A DNA stretch of 64,000 nt. Source: Liolophura sinensis. Taxonomy: Eukaryota; Mollusca; Polyplacophora; Chitonida; Chitonidae. The stretch's first letter is position 1, and each line of letters starts with the position of its first letter. Below the pieces are notes generated by a model. It had not been told where the DNA came from and ran no database searches. It worked only from the letters and a program-made list of their open reading frames with translations. The stretch covers positions 16,871,501 to 16,935,500 of the forward strand of contig NC_088303.1 in NCBI RefSeq assembly GCF_032854445.1, read 5' to 3'. Shown piece after piece: positions 38,101 through 47,114 of this stretch. The position numbers and the translations under genes were made by a program.

Positions 38101-40917
38101 AGCAGATCAATTCCAGCATTGTCAGGTAAGCTTGCCCTGCAGAGTGCAGTAGTAGGGTGTATAATGACAAACACTTGCCCCAGGTAACAATCCAATAAAT
38201 ATTACACTGACAACTCTCATAACACACGTAGGCCATGAAAATCTGATGCAAAATCAATGACCATATTGATTGATTAGCGCAATGACTTAACACTTCACAG
38301 GAATCAGTATGCGTTAATGCCTTACTTTATGTAATTACCGTACACATATCTTTGTTTGAAATGATAGAAATGAACAAAATCTTTTGTATGTTTTTATTTT
38401 CACAAAATCCCAAGATAACTATTCCCGTGAATCGTAGTTGCCTTTTAACTATGGCCCAAGTCAAATACAACAAATCTTAAAAAAAAGTTTTGAGCCCCAA
38501 TCCATGGAGCTGACTACATTTGGAAGCACCATGGGATTTTGCTGCTCCTAATGTAGCATTCATCCAGCAGATGCAGGTTTTCCTGGCCTACCTTACATGT
38601 GTGATACAGTGTAATAACCCATATCACAACTATACAGCCATCCATATCACACATATACCATTCCCCTATCTCACATGCCAACACGCATAGGGAAGCCCCC
38701 CCCCCCCCCCCCCTCCGTGATAAAGGTGTCCGAAATTATAGAAGAATAAAGGTACGTCTCTGAAAATGAAAAATTCAAATCACCAGTTGTGTATACGACT
38801 TTGATTGAAAGCGAGCCTCACGTAATGATTCACATTCAACATAGTGAGCACATGGTTACTTCGCTGTTCAAGCCTGTGTAATTTGACTTTTGTCAGTTAC
38901 ATTTTATTTCCAATCAATAAGGTCAAGCTTTGTTGCATCTTAAGACTAGACATAGCATGAACTGAAAATTCCACAATCAAGTACAACAGGCAGTTCTGGC
39001 CCTGACCAATTCAACATTATACAAAACTCTATACAAAACTGGGTCTTGAACTATAGGCACTTACATATATATATATATGTGAGTGTCACTTAGACTGTTC
39101 AACTCACAGTGAATCACTACCAGTAGAGTACGTCGTCCATTTGGCTTACACAAACATGCCACCTTATAATGGTTCTAATTGCCACTATGCTGTGTAATGG
39201 CTGCTGTACATATAAGTCTGTTAAATATTTGCTCAGATTGAATGCACAAGTTAATGGAAATTTCTAACAACATTTACCATGCTGGATTTTACAAACTCAT
39301 TGCTACAAAAACATGACTGGTGTTTCAGAACATATTCAAGAAGCTGATGGCAGTCCCAGGTTTTGGAGGAAACAACCTGTGTGATTAGGGTAAATCTCTC
39401 CCATTTTTCGGTATATCTGCATGAGAAACTTCCTGATATAACAGTCTAGAGGGCTCCATTTACTTAAAGACTTGGGGAACCAATAGAAACCATGGATTGG
39501 TTCATGTAATGAAGGTAGAGTCAGAATGATGACATGGATGCCGTTTTTCTATAAATGTCATGGCGACAAACTATTTTGGGATGGAACTATTGCATTTGTG
39601 TTTTCCATTTTTCTTTTCTTGTTTTGTTTGTTTTTTTTTGTGTTTGTGTTTTTTCATCAACAATATTCTACAGGTTCTCCTATGCTTGCATACGGAATCT
39701 ATACTTGATGTACCATATTCAGACTGATTCCTAAAGCTACATTCATATAACACATGGCTGTAAATAATAAAATGTTGGCTATGAATGCTGATGGACATTC
39801 AACTGAAATTCATAACAAACAAAAACAAAACACCAAATAGAGTACATACACACATGTGTAGGCCTAATCAAATTGAAAATGTGAATAAATCGCCCTAAAA
39901 GTTAATCTTTCAGAGGTGGAATGATTGAGGAATTAGTATAATAGCTACAAGAAGAACACAATTTCAGCAGACAGCTGGGCTGGAAACAACAGGTCACACG
40001 CTCTCAGTACTGTGAAGTAAGGCTTCATAATTTAACACATCAATACATGACATGGGTTCACAGCCCACAACCTTCAGAGAAATCAATTTCAAAACCCAGC
40101 ACCAACATTAAACAGAAGTACCCCATAAACCACCATTTGAACGATTAAACCCACCACCATCTGAACGATTAAACCCACCTAAAAATAAACTTAAAGACTT
40201 TTTCAGTAAGCCAAAGCTTTGATAAACTGATTGGTGTGAGTCTTCCATGTACTAAATGATTTGTGTCAACACAAAATGACGCCTAATTGAGGCAGAGGCA
40301 GCCAGTTTAAAACACTACCTACGTGTTATAAATACATGTTGTATTAAAGCAAAGGTTTGCCTATACATACCATCATTACATGTACATAGAAAGATAAAAT
40401 AGAATGTGAAGCAATTATCACATGATGTATAAACTTAATAAAAGAAGATTATGCCGCAATAAATATTCTGAAGAATGTATACTTCAACTTGCCCCAGATA
40501 AATAATCGGTATGTACAGACATGACAGAAAATCTAACTGCTGCGAGGGCATGTAGGCCTACTGTATGTAAAACATTGTTTATGTCTCCACTTGCTGGGTT
40601 TTTTTTTTAAGAACTAAACTACAAAGTGTATAAAAAAAAATTATTTCGTTATTCCTCAGTCATTTGGATGATGAAATTGTTACAAAAAAGTCTGTTACAT
40701 GTCACATAAAGGAACAGATTCTTCCAGTGTATTTAATGCTCGTGTCTGGAATAGACAATTTTTTTTCATTATTATGGCACTAAAATGAAACACTCTAAAT
40801 AAAACAGAATGCAGAAACAGATAACCATCAACCAAATAAAATTGTTCAAAATTAACTCAAAGTAAATAAAATTGTTCAAAATTAACTCAAAGTGAAATCA
40901 ATATAACTTACCTCCAT
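10333..40917 (-). CDS. Coiled-coil protein with C-terminal CAP-Gly domain
   Basis: I do not recognise a named orthologue. Exons in gene order are 40912-40917, 28992-29272, 26531-26618, 24633-24816, 23065-23128, 22464-22539, 22083-22178, 21130-21273, 18243-18386, 17447-17580, 16586-16670, 15547-16111, 14015-14119 and 10333-10439. Every junction has AG/GT and matching phase. About 690 residues are read. A basic proline/lysine-rich start (about 1-95, with KPKLKLK and KSPTSPRTT) is followed by a charged heptad-like coiled coil (about 95-360), then a serine-rich linker of about 230 residues. The CAP-Gly domain is last (VGDRVFVKF ... HYCGIVKYKG ... LYVGLNLDEPAGDTDGK ... HGKFLRI). CAP-Gly domains usually bind EEY/F tails of tubulin and partners, so a microtubule or centrosome role is an inference. 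The final exon after ...VFDIQ is not settled. Acceptors at 9780 and 6731 are both phase-compatible and give short tails. An alternative start is ATG at 29276-29278. Confidence 0.75.
10819..12113 (-). mobile_element. Decayed mariner-type DNA transposon
   Basis: Terminal inverted repeats of about 29 bp flank it: gaggggtgtcccaaaactt on the left and the complement of aagttttggg-type sequence on the right (aaacttttgggacacccctc). A TA dinucleotide abuts each end, as expected for Tc1/mariner. The length of about 1.3 kb is normal for mariner. On the minus strand, fragments of a transposase are seen: a helix-turn-helix part with HHPGRPSEV (11852-11538), TRDETWVHHFDPDTK with the first catalytic Asp (about 11430-11475), WDSEGVIMVDYLLKG (about 11300) and LQDNATAYTAQ. 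It is broken by a stop near 11540, a frameshift near 11345-11390 and a stop near 11083, so it is dead. Confidence 0.93.
11083..11852 (-). pseudogene. mariner transposase pseudogene
   Basis: The DNA-binding half is uninterrupted for 104 codons. The catalytic half is split over two frames. The second catalytic segment reads QDNATAYTAQ instead of the usual HDNAPAH type. After HPPCSPN comes a stop, and APSDFFLFPRLK-like coding continues beyond it. The family normally has a D,D34D catalytic triad in about 345 residues. Confidence 0.9.
12236..13935 (+). repeat. 1.7-kb satellite-like array, 47-50 bp monomers
   Basis: Monomers share catcatatgccataaagac, then gatgatatcatcatccacaa and a variable word (cctacagcc, cctatggtc, ttgcacac). 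In the left third a dimer of about 94-100 bp alternates an aaggatgat monomer with an aatacactggtatcatt monomer. The right two thirds are simpler. Open frames on both strands are by-products. It lies in the intron between the two CAP-Gly exons. Confidence 0.92.
14486..14780 (-). mobile_element. Full-length SINE family A with 16-bp target duplication
   Basis: The element is at 14502-14764 and the direct repeats gaaaggaaatatgatt are at 14486-14501 and 14765-14780. Read on the minus strand, it begins ggcctccgtggctcagtcgg (A box) and has gagttcaagtccagctcatg (B box). A body with gtgggtttcccctgggctct follows, then ataagtgaaatattcttgag and a tail gtaaaacaccaatcaaaaaa. The perfect target duplication implies a recent LINE-driven insertion, in an intron of the CAP-Gly gene in gene sense. 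Confidence 0.95.
15281..15503 (-). mobile_element. MITE-like element, copy 4
   Basis: It is in reverse orientation. Ends are ttattcctcaatcttttc and aaaagcttaaagaattata. The body has acaaaactacacttgttgga and atactttaataaacacctt. It ends about 45 bp from the donor of the 15547-16111 exon. Confidence 0.7.
16165..16300 (-). mobile_element. SINE family A, truncated
   Basis: An A/T-rich tail, then tttgattggtgtttataata (the ...acgccgtactc... block is deleted), then cagcattacggtgggaggaa and agccaggggaaaacccagga. The tRNA head is absent. Confidence 0.8.
16870..17151 (+). mobile_element. Full-length SINE family A with target duplication
   Basis: The element at 16881-17140 is flanked by tcatttatgct at 16870-16880 and 17141-17151. 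The head is ggcctccgtggctcagttgg. The B-box part is gagttcaagtccagctcatg and the tail is gtaaaacaccaatcaaataa. The central block is more diverged than in the copy at 14502, so it is older. Confidence 0.93.
18160..18227 (+). mobile_element. SINE family A tail fragment
   Basis: Only gaaatattcttcagtacagc and ataaaacaccaatcaaataa remain. It lies 15 bp from the donor of the exon at 18243. Confidence 0.75.
18387..19665 (-). repeat. 53-bp minisatellite starting at a splice acceptor
   Basis: About 24 units of 53 bp contain catggagaccataaaccaat and gcatgcagatcatacaacat. The first, slightly different unit is the acceptor flank of the exon ending at 18386. On the minus strand the acceptor reads ggtttatggtcttctatgaacag, and the repeat unit reads ggtttatggtctccatgaacaag. 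The array therefore looks like amplified intron-end sequence. Confidence 0.93.
19660..20645 (+). repeat. Tandem duplication, one copy carrying a MITE
   Basis: Two diverged copies begin with acacaattgatgacaaacaa (19664) and tacaattaatgacaaataag (20276). Both continue with a T-rich stretch, a ggtggaggaaat(c/g)agagtgccc block and gtctccat(c/g)cacacatattt. The first copy is split by the MITE-like element at 19843-20062. Confidence 0.65.
19843..20062 (-). mobile_element. MITE-like element, copy 5
   Basis: The ends are ccctaattcctcaaccttttc and gaaaaggttgaagaattata, a clear terminal inverted repeat. The body has acaaaactacattggttgga, then tcagtctacacagaataatg. It is the best reference copy of the family. 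Confidence 0.8.
23378..23754 (-). repeat. 21-bp minisatellite alternating two variants
   Basis: About 18 units of 21 bp alternate acatgtgtgacaaatagatac and acatgtttgacatatagatac, giving a 42-bp period over much of the array. All minus frames stay open because the unit is a multiple of three. The resulting YLFVTHV/CIYLSHM-like peptides are artefacts inside an intron. Confidence 0.93.
24012..24602 (-). mobile_element. MITE-like element, copy 6, split by a SINE
   Basis: The left part 24012-24204 (cgaattcctcaaccattttg ... gaatatgcttgaataaacac) and the right end 24572-24602 (aaaaaggttgaagaattaca) are the two pieces of one copy. The 24207-24567 SINE sits between them, which gives a relative age: the SINE arrived after the MITE. 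Confidence 0.75.
24207..24567 (-). mobile_element. SINE family B, nested in a MITE
   Basis: Minus-strand tRNA-like head at the right (cgatggctcagctggcaggt), body with gatgacgaaggagtccttag, and a gagtgagtgagtgctt end at the left. Confidence 0.88.
25228..25850 (+). repeat. 52-53-bp minisatellite
   Basis: About eleven to twelve units contain cagaagtatttgttaatggg and gacacttggtggtgataatg. It runs directly into the 43-bp array to its right, with gtgatgatgaagtgttggag shared at the boundary. The second array may have arisen from an end unit of the first. Confidence 0.9.
25851..26525 (-). repeat. 43-bp minisatellite ending at a splice donor
   Basis: Fifteen to sixteen units contain gtgatgatgaagtgttggag and ggcgttgataagctactcat. 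The last unit runs straight into the donor of the exon at 26531. Read on the minus strand, the donor is gtgagtagcctatcaacgcc, and array units read catgagtagcttatcaacgc. The array is therefore a copy series of the first 43 intron bases with the GT changed to AT. Confidence 0.93.
27975..28425 (+). repeat. 39-bp minisatellite
   Basis: About eleven units of gcagataatgtacatgtact plus caatggagtactaccatct. Open frames on both strands (13-codon period) are a by-product. It lies in an intron of the CAP-Gly gene. Confidence 0.93.
29300..33070. other. Intron 1 of the CAP-Gly gene, first part
   Basis: About 3.8 kb with no exon, array or recognisable element that I can support. A dctLigand-like search is not possible by eye. 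Scattered open frames lack family resemblance. Confidence 0.4.
33072..33318 (-). mobile_element. SINE family A, near full length but diverged
   Basis: The plus-strand order is ttttacaccgtactcaagat, ccagcactatggtgggaaga, aactcacagcggccgcattg and ttggccacggaggtcact. This is the whole family A element reversed, including the tRNA head, with many substitutions. Confidence 0.85.
33896..34026 (-). mobile_element. 5'-truncated SINE family A with 15-bp target duplication
   Basis: A body of only 101 bp (33911-34011) is bounded by perfect direct repeats caggttcccaaatta at 33896-33910 and 34012-34026. It holds the tail, gtattcttgag-type block and aacccacgaccatcgg, and stops before the tRNA head. This is typical of incomplete reverse transcription. 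Confidence 0.92.
34030..35848. other. Intron 1 of the CAP-Gly gene, middle part
   Basis: No exon was seen. At 34880-35100 and 35750-35850 there are two related old fragments (ggaggaaaccagtcatagac / gtggaaaccagcataacaag with cagtgcctagatgaaacc) of an unnamed dispersed repeat. Confidence 0.4.
35850..36572 (+). repeat. 17-bp minisatellite
   Basis: About 42 units of cagattacaagagtgtc, with variants ending aatgtc and starting cagactac. Because 17 is not a multiple of three, all three plus frames stay open through different units, giving peptides rich in DYKSVQ/SRLQECP that are not genes. Confidence 0.95.
36597..36662 (-). mobile_element. SINE family A tail fragment
   Basis: ttatttatttgatttgtgtt and gaaaaatattcttcag remain of the reversed 3' end. 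Confidence 0.5.
36670..40911. other. Intron 1 of the CAP-Gly gene, last part
   Basis: This holds a C16 homopolymer at about 38697-38712, a short AT run near 39068 and a fragment of the MITE-like family at about 39866-39940. A 26-bp direct duplication (aaattgttcaaaattaactc) lies at about 40838-40890. No exon was supported. Confidence 0.45.
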
Positions 40918-40981
40918 GGCAGCATTGTGATGCTACCTTGTCTTTGAAAACTTCCAGTATTCTGCTGTAATCCACTGCTGC
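40912..40981 (-). other. Probable first exon and start codon of the CAP-Gly gene
   Basis: On the minus strand a strong donor GAG|gtaagt follows GCTGCCATGGAG, an ATG in near-ideal Kozak context. The exon would end after Met-Glu in phase 0. Phase 0 is also what the acceptor at 29272 (tctggaatgaag|GAC) requires, giving a start MEDPIMSSTNP. An acceptor-like ttatag lies at 40982. The same 70 bases are also open in another frame (VDYSRILEVFKDKV), so a coding internal exon of another gene is an alternative. Confidence 0.45.
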
Positions 40982-41977
40982 TATAAACAGCTCAAATTTG
41001 GATGTCTACACCGGTAAGCGACTTACACCTATATAGCTATTTCAATCTCTATTTAGATGTAGTTCATAGATGAATATACTGAAACTTTAAATCTCCACAG
41101 TAAAATGCTGAGCTCTACTGGGACTAGGTGTTTACCAGTGAAAACTTTATGTTCCAAAGCAAGGTGGAGTTAGCATGACAATTAATCCATTTTCAGCACA
41201 GTTATGTTCAGAGGTCAAAACCCTCGGCTATATAGGATTTCACTTTTCTTATCAAAGACAGCACAATTGAAAAGCCATCAATCTGTGAAGACACTGGTGC
41301 TGGAACAAAATGACAAAAGGTCTGTTTGAGGACCTTTCTTTTGGGAATAATGGACAATGCATATCTTTGGATCACCAGCCAAGGGTGGTAGTCAAACTAC
41401 AGGCACGTACATAGACACTACTGTTAACTTCTGGCATGAGCAAACACATGCTATAAGCTCACAATAACAGCTAAGGAAAGCACAGATGTTTGCCAACTGT
41501 ACACCTTTACAGATCTGGTTTCCATTGCCGCACCAGTGGAGTGATACATATGCCACAGGACAAAGGATAGTCTCAGTGCATTTGTATCGATATTTAGGCA
41601 CCAAAAGAATTTCGGAGACATGTACAAGCACACAGCACAAATACAAAATACAAGTACATGTACAGGTAACCACAAAGTTAATTAAGAAACATGTCAGACA
41701 TAAATCTCAGACAACAGCAGTTTCTACCCTTCATGGAATGTACAAAATGACCGAAAATGTTGACCAACAAAGTGCATGATTGGAAACAAATACATGTGCC
41801 ATCAGATATTAGTTTACTGCTGAAACTTACATTTTCCAAGTCAGATATCATCCTACTTTCCAAACAAACCTAAGAACACCTTTCTAAAATCAATAAAAAT
41901 CAGAGTCTGGAAACCTGAGCAGCTTGGTCATGGATGAAATTATAGGTCATTATATGTGGGGTTTAGGACACATTTGC

Positions 41978-42206
41978 TCTTAAATACATTTATTTATTTA
42001 TTTATTTGATTGGTGTTTTCCGCTGTACTCAATAATATTTCACTTATACGACGGCGGCCAGCATCATGGTGGGTGAAAACCGAGCAGAGCCCAGGGGAAA
42101 CCCACCACCATCCGCAGGTTGCTGACAGACCTTCCCACGTACGGGCAGACAGGAAGCCAGCATGAGCTGAACTGGAACTCACAGCAACCGCATTCTTAAA
42201 TACATT
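41978..42206 (-). mobile_element. 5'-truncated SINE family A with 13-bp target duplication
   Basis: The body at 41991-42193 is flanked by tcttaaatacatt at 41978-41990 and 42194-42206. It reads from the T-rich tail through gtgttttccgctgtactcaa and gacggcggccagcatcatgg to gaactggaactcacagcaac, ending inside the tRNA head. It is fairly young. Confidence 0.93.
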
Positions 42207-42492
42207 ACAGATGAAGTATGCAGGTGCGTCTCATACAAGTGCCTCAGAATGCAAACAATGGGAGCAGGTCAATGTACAAATTCTCTGCCGATAGCCAGGA
42301 TTGAACTCAGTTGTTGGGAATATTTTTAAATGAATGACGGGGCCAGGTTCATGTTTTGGTTCAACTATGTGTAAATACAAAATTGATCAAGATGATGACA
42401 TCTAATGATATAATGTAGACAGAGCTATGGGTTCTTGTAATCACATACAGTGTATACAGCAGTATGTCAAAAATGAAACCTACATATTGCTC

Positions 42493-42657
42493 AATTTATT
42501 TATTTATGTATTTATTTGATTTGTGTTTTATGCCGTACTCAAGAATATTTCACCTATACGATGGCGGCCAGCATTATAGTGGGAGGAAACCAGGCATAGC
42601 CCGGAGAAAACATACGACCATCTGCAAGTTGCTTGCAGACCTTCCCACTTACCGGAT
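42493..42657 (-). mobile_element. 5'-truncated SINE family A
   Basis: It runs from a tttatttatttatgtattta tail to cttcccacttaccgg. A short possible target repeat attgct lies on both sides. Confidence 0.85.
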
Positions 42658-43346
42658 TGCTAAAAAAACAAAAAACAAATTAAAATGCTACCCTAAGTCA
42701 CAATTTTTATTTGACATTCCTTTTTAATCTACAGAGCTCATATAAAAAATTGATGAAAAAACAAGAAACACATTCCACAACTTCAATACAATGCCACAGA
42801 TCTAGGACTTGGTCTATTATTCTATGTCAAAAATATATTATACATATAACATTATACAGGGTGTCTAAGAAATTGTCTACACTTCTGTTAGAGCTGGACA
42901 AATCTGGGAACATCTATGTGTGTGTGTACACACTAAATGTAGTTCTGAACACTCAATGATTAAAGAAGTCAAGTTCCAGTTTTTTATCAGTTCTTTTTTT
43001 TTACATTTTACATAAAAATAATTATATATACACCAATGATTATTACCACACAACCCAAACATGTCATTCAGAGTTGTTTGTCTTCCCTTTTTATGATTTA
43101 TCCAAATCTGCCAATGTCATGTTACGAAAAAAACATCACTTAAGGTTCTGAAGGTGATCCAAAAGAATAAAATTTCTCCACAAAGAATATGTCACTCAGA
43201 TATCCTCACTCAAGAATGTAACGTTCATCACAAAACCATTTTTCTGAATCACTGATACTCTCTTTGTTCACACAATCACAAGTATTTCACCTTTCTCCCA
43301 CTGACTGATAATAAATAATCATCTTCTGGAAAAAAACAGTTTTGTT

Positions 43347-46300
43347 TCACACATCATAATCTTCTGCTTTAAAGTTTTCCAGTTTTTCCCTGACTTTTTT
43401 TGCCTTCTGCTGGTTGAGTTTCCTTCTCTGGAGTCTCTGCAAATGTCAACCAAAGAATTCACGTCAGAGTCAAAATGGAGACATTTTATCTTAAGCCCTG
43501 TCCCTCCTTGACATGTTAATTATTATCCAGAAAAAATACACCTCGAAATACACGTAACCCATGAATCATAAATCTTAGTAATCAAATACACAGAAAATTA
43601 CTATTTGTTTCTGTTCAGTTTCTCATGACACTTGTCAAAGAAGGGCAGCCTTACTTGCAATTTACTGTTATGTAAAGAACTGATGCCATTTCTGAGGCAA
43701 AGCTTTTACAACAGGAAGAGTTTTTGATATCTAACAATTTCAGTCTTAAAATACAGCACACTCTCAGTTTATACAGATAAAATAAAAGTCTTCATCCCTT
43801 AACATGACTGCCCAGAATTTCTTAACAAATTTAATGTCATAAAATGTGACCTATAATCCTCATAATTGTATGTAAAACTGAACCTTTAATGCATGTTTCA
43901 ATTTGTTTGATTTTGATTTTGATTTTCCAGTATACTTATGAATAGTCAACTTATACTATGGCATTCAAGGTTAAGAATGGACTAAAAAATGAGTATGCCC
44001 CATGGAAACCTCTGGGGTCCTAGCTTTGCCCGGCACCTCACAATCCTCGACACAATGCCACAGCCAAACCAGAAAGATTTAAATCTGAACACCGAGTCTC
44101 TTCGGTGAAGCACCTGTCGTCTGTCAATTTAGACAACTGAACCAGTAAGGGTTAGTTGTAGTGCTCCTTTAACTTACAAGCAGCAAAATTACAAAACGAT
44201 GTGAAAATTTTAGATCTATTGGTGGCAGGACGAGGGTTAATAAACCTATCAATTGTGATACTCAAAAGGAAATCTGGTAAGACTGAATGCTTACATCAAA
44301 ACATGTAAAATGTAGCAAGAAAAAAATCATCCATTTGTGAAGTGTTTAAAAATAGCTGAAATGACTCCAGAGTTTCATCTCAATAATATTTGATAGTTTG
44401 ACCACTGCTTAAAGCTATACTTCATGTCTATAACAAATCATACCATGTGATGGAATCTGATAATAATAACCTAAGTCCTCAACCAAACTGCTTACCTCTT
44501 CCTTTAAACATTTGTTCATTGCTGTGTCCAAATCATTACAATGTCCAAGGAATTTCTTAAATGGAAACTGTTAAAAAACAGAAGAAAACTGGCTGTAAAA
44601 AATGTTCAACTCACAAACTATGAGGCAGGATTTTATGAAAAAAACACACATCATTATTTGAAAACAGCATGAAATAAATGTTACAAAGTGAAATGTTCAT
44701 TTATTTATTTATTGCTTAAGCCCATTTTCAAGAAATGAGCACTTAGACCTGTAGTGTAGTTATCAGTTTTACAGGTGGAGAAAAGCAGAATGATCAGAGT
44801 AAACCACTAACCAATCTTAGCAAGACAATAAAAATTGTCCGATGTCTGACAAACTCGTATGTAGAAGACAAGTGGTCATCAACAAAAGTTACAATGAAAC
44901 TCGAAAAAGCTCAATTTTCCCCATATTTGCTGGTGAGGTGACAAAACAAGGTTAAAGCTGTGAAGCTCAAGATCGCTAAACTGAAAGTGCTATGTATGTT
45001 CTGTATATGAGCTGAAATCTTTGCGCTGTGGTAATAATTGCAGGGTTTACAGGGTTTCAAATTTAAACAAAAGGCTGATTCACTTTATCTGCACATTTAC
45101 ATCTATATGCTGTATAATGTATATACAATACATTGGTGTCTAGGATGAATTTTTCTTTCCCGCGATGCATACTTCTGTTGAAAAAATGCAATCAAAATGC
45201 GAACTCGTTCAAGATGCACAGTTTTGTAGCGAATTGTGATTAAAGTCCGAAAAAGTGCAATTCTTCCTCTGTATTTGGAGGTCACATGACACAAAACTGC
45301 TACATCTGTAAAGCTGAAAATGGCTGAGTGCAAAGGGCTATGTGTGAACTGTATGTGTGCGGAAAATCATTGAAGTGTCTTAATAAATGCGGGAGTTGCA
45401 GTGCTTGAAATATTATCCAAAGGCCAATTTACTACATTTGGCACTTTTACGTCCCCATGTTATATAGTGCAGGGGCCTCCGTGGCTCAGTTGGTCAGTGT
45501 GGTAGCGCAGCATAATGACCCAGTAGTCTCTTACTAATGCGGTCATTGAGAGTTCAAGTCCAGCTCATACTGGCTTCCTCTCCGGCTGTGGGAAGGTCTG
45601 ACAGCAACCTGTGGATGGTTGTGGGTTTCCCCCGGGCTCTGCCCGGTTTCTTCCTACCATAATGCTGGCCGCCGTCATATAAGTGAAATATTCTTGAGTA
45701 CGGCATAAAACACCAATCAAATAAAATAAATAAATATATCATGCATTTTAAATGATGAATCTACAAATACTGTAAACATGCTACCAGATGTAGTTTGATG
45801 TCCTGATCATGAATCTTGTTTTATTTCTTTTCTGTGACGTATAGTTTTGCCACAAATTGTGATGAAATTGCGAAAAAGTGCAATTTCCACCATATTTAGC
45901 GGTCACTGAGTGCAAAGCGCTATATATGTACACGTGTGCTCAAAATCGTTGAGCTGTGTTAAAAAAAGAGGAGACGTGCACGCCTTCAAATATTGCCCAA
46001 AGGATGATTTACTCGGTTTGGCTTATCTACATATATGTGATATAGAGTGTACTTACAATGCACTGATGACTATGAAGAATGCAGGCTTTGTAATTTAGGT
46101 GGATATGTGTCAACACATGGACACCATTAAGGTAACTGGAAGTGACACCGCACTGGCCGGCAATACCGGCTTGAACCCCAGAATGGCTGTTTTAGCAGCT
46201 ATATTGTATATTGTTATTTACTACATGATTGTAACCTTCCCCTCTTTTAACTCTGGTTTCAACTATACTTTCTATTTTCTTTAGTATTTCATGCAATACC

Positions 46301-46681
46301 TTTTATACCAGCTTAATATTATGTAATTCTCCAGGGACTCTCCACCATTCCTACCTTTCTGCTAACTTACCACGCCTTCTTTTGTTTTGTCTTTATATTT
46401 GAATGTTTGATGAATATTTGATTTCTACACCTACACAGCTACATGTATATAAGCCTGTGTATTATTTACTGTACATATTTCTGATGATGGTGCAAACATA
46501 GTGACTGAAATATAGATTAATAACATGACTTCAATATTCAAAGTTCTTTTCTTTCTATTTTATGCAAAACTGATCTGTGGAAGCACTGGAATGTACGTAC
46601 ATCCTTGTGACATTGATGGTATGCCTTGATGATCTCATTACACTTGTCTGTATGAAGGTGGGGAGATAGATCAGGATGCAT
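43347..46681 (-). CDS. CMC2: COX assembly mitochondrial protein 2, twin CX9C protein
   Basis: This small intermembrane-space protein is needed for cytochrome c oxidase biogenesis. Three coding exons, 46601-46681, 44496-44567 and 43347-43436, join in phase 0 at both junctions and give 80 residues, against 79 in human. It starts MHPDLSPHLHTDKC, identical to the human protein over its first ten residues as I recall it. The two CX9C motifs are C-NEIIKAYHQ-C and C-NDLDTAMNK-C, separated by 12 residues as in human, and should form two disulphide-linked helices. The C-terminus is lysine/arginine-rich (RLQRRKLNQQKAKKVREK). The exon containing the ATG begins with a 37-base 5' UTR part after an acceptor (catttcag) at 46719, so a noncoding first exon must lie upstream, probably near CENPN. 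Confidence 0.95.
43440..44490. other. CMC2: CMC2 intron 2
   Basis: About 1 kb of AT-rich intron with no recognisable element. Confidence 0.5.
44880..46090 (+). repeat. Three diverged tandem copies of a ~350-bp unit in CMC2 intron 1
   Basis: Copies at about 44890-45130, 45225-45470 and 45845-46080 share, in order, cgaaaaagtgcaattt, a ggtcac block, a tgagtgcaaagcgctat-type block, gagctgtgtta and a long stretch with aaaggatgatttact and cttatctacatatatgt. A full SINE interrupts the end of the second copy. The unit has no coding potential that I recognise. Confidence 0.7.
45472..45737 (+). mobile_element. Full-length SINE family A
   Basis: Head ggggcctccgtggctcagtt, B-box part gagttcaagtccagctcata, body gtgggtttcccccgggctct, end gtacggcataaaacaccaat. 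No perfect target duplication was found. It is inserted in the ~350-bp tandem repeat of CMC2 intron 1, antisense to the gene. Confidence 0.93.
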
Positions 46682-46904
46682 TGTGGCTCTCAGTGGTGAA
46701 GAGATATAACCTCCAGGACTGAAATGTCAACAAATAAGAAAAATGAACGTCATTTTACACGTAAATGATATACAAGCAAATGACAAGCCAGTAAATGAAC
46801 ATACATTACAGCAGATGAACTATGTCATTTTGAGGTAGAGCCTTGGTGAAATTCAGATATAGAAAATCCACAACATTTTGACCTGGAATTTTTCAGCCTA
46901 TAAC

Positions 46905-47112
46905 ATCTTGGCACAATAATATATAAAGGCAACATTTTGGCACAATAATATAACACGGCAGCATTTTGTCACAATAATATAACAAGGCTACATTTTAGTG
47001 TAATAATATAAAAGGACAACATCATGGCACAATTATATTAAACAACAACATTTTATCACAATAATACAAAAACATCCTGGCACAATAATATAACAAGACA
47101 ACATTTTGGTGA
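46905..47112 (+). repeat. ~29-bp minisatellite
   Basis: About seven irregular units of ttttggcacaataatataac plus aaggcaaca. It lies upstream of the CMC2 start exon, in its 5' intron. Confidence 0.8.
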
Positions 47113-47114
47113 TA

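Noticed and set aside
38697-38712. Run of 16 C as a biological signal
   Set aside because: A homopolymer in an intron. Its length may be a sequencing or assembly effect.
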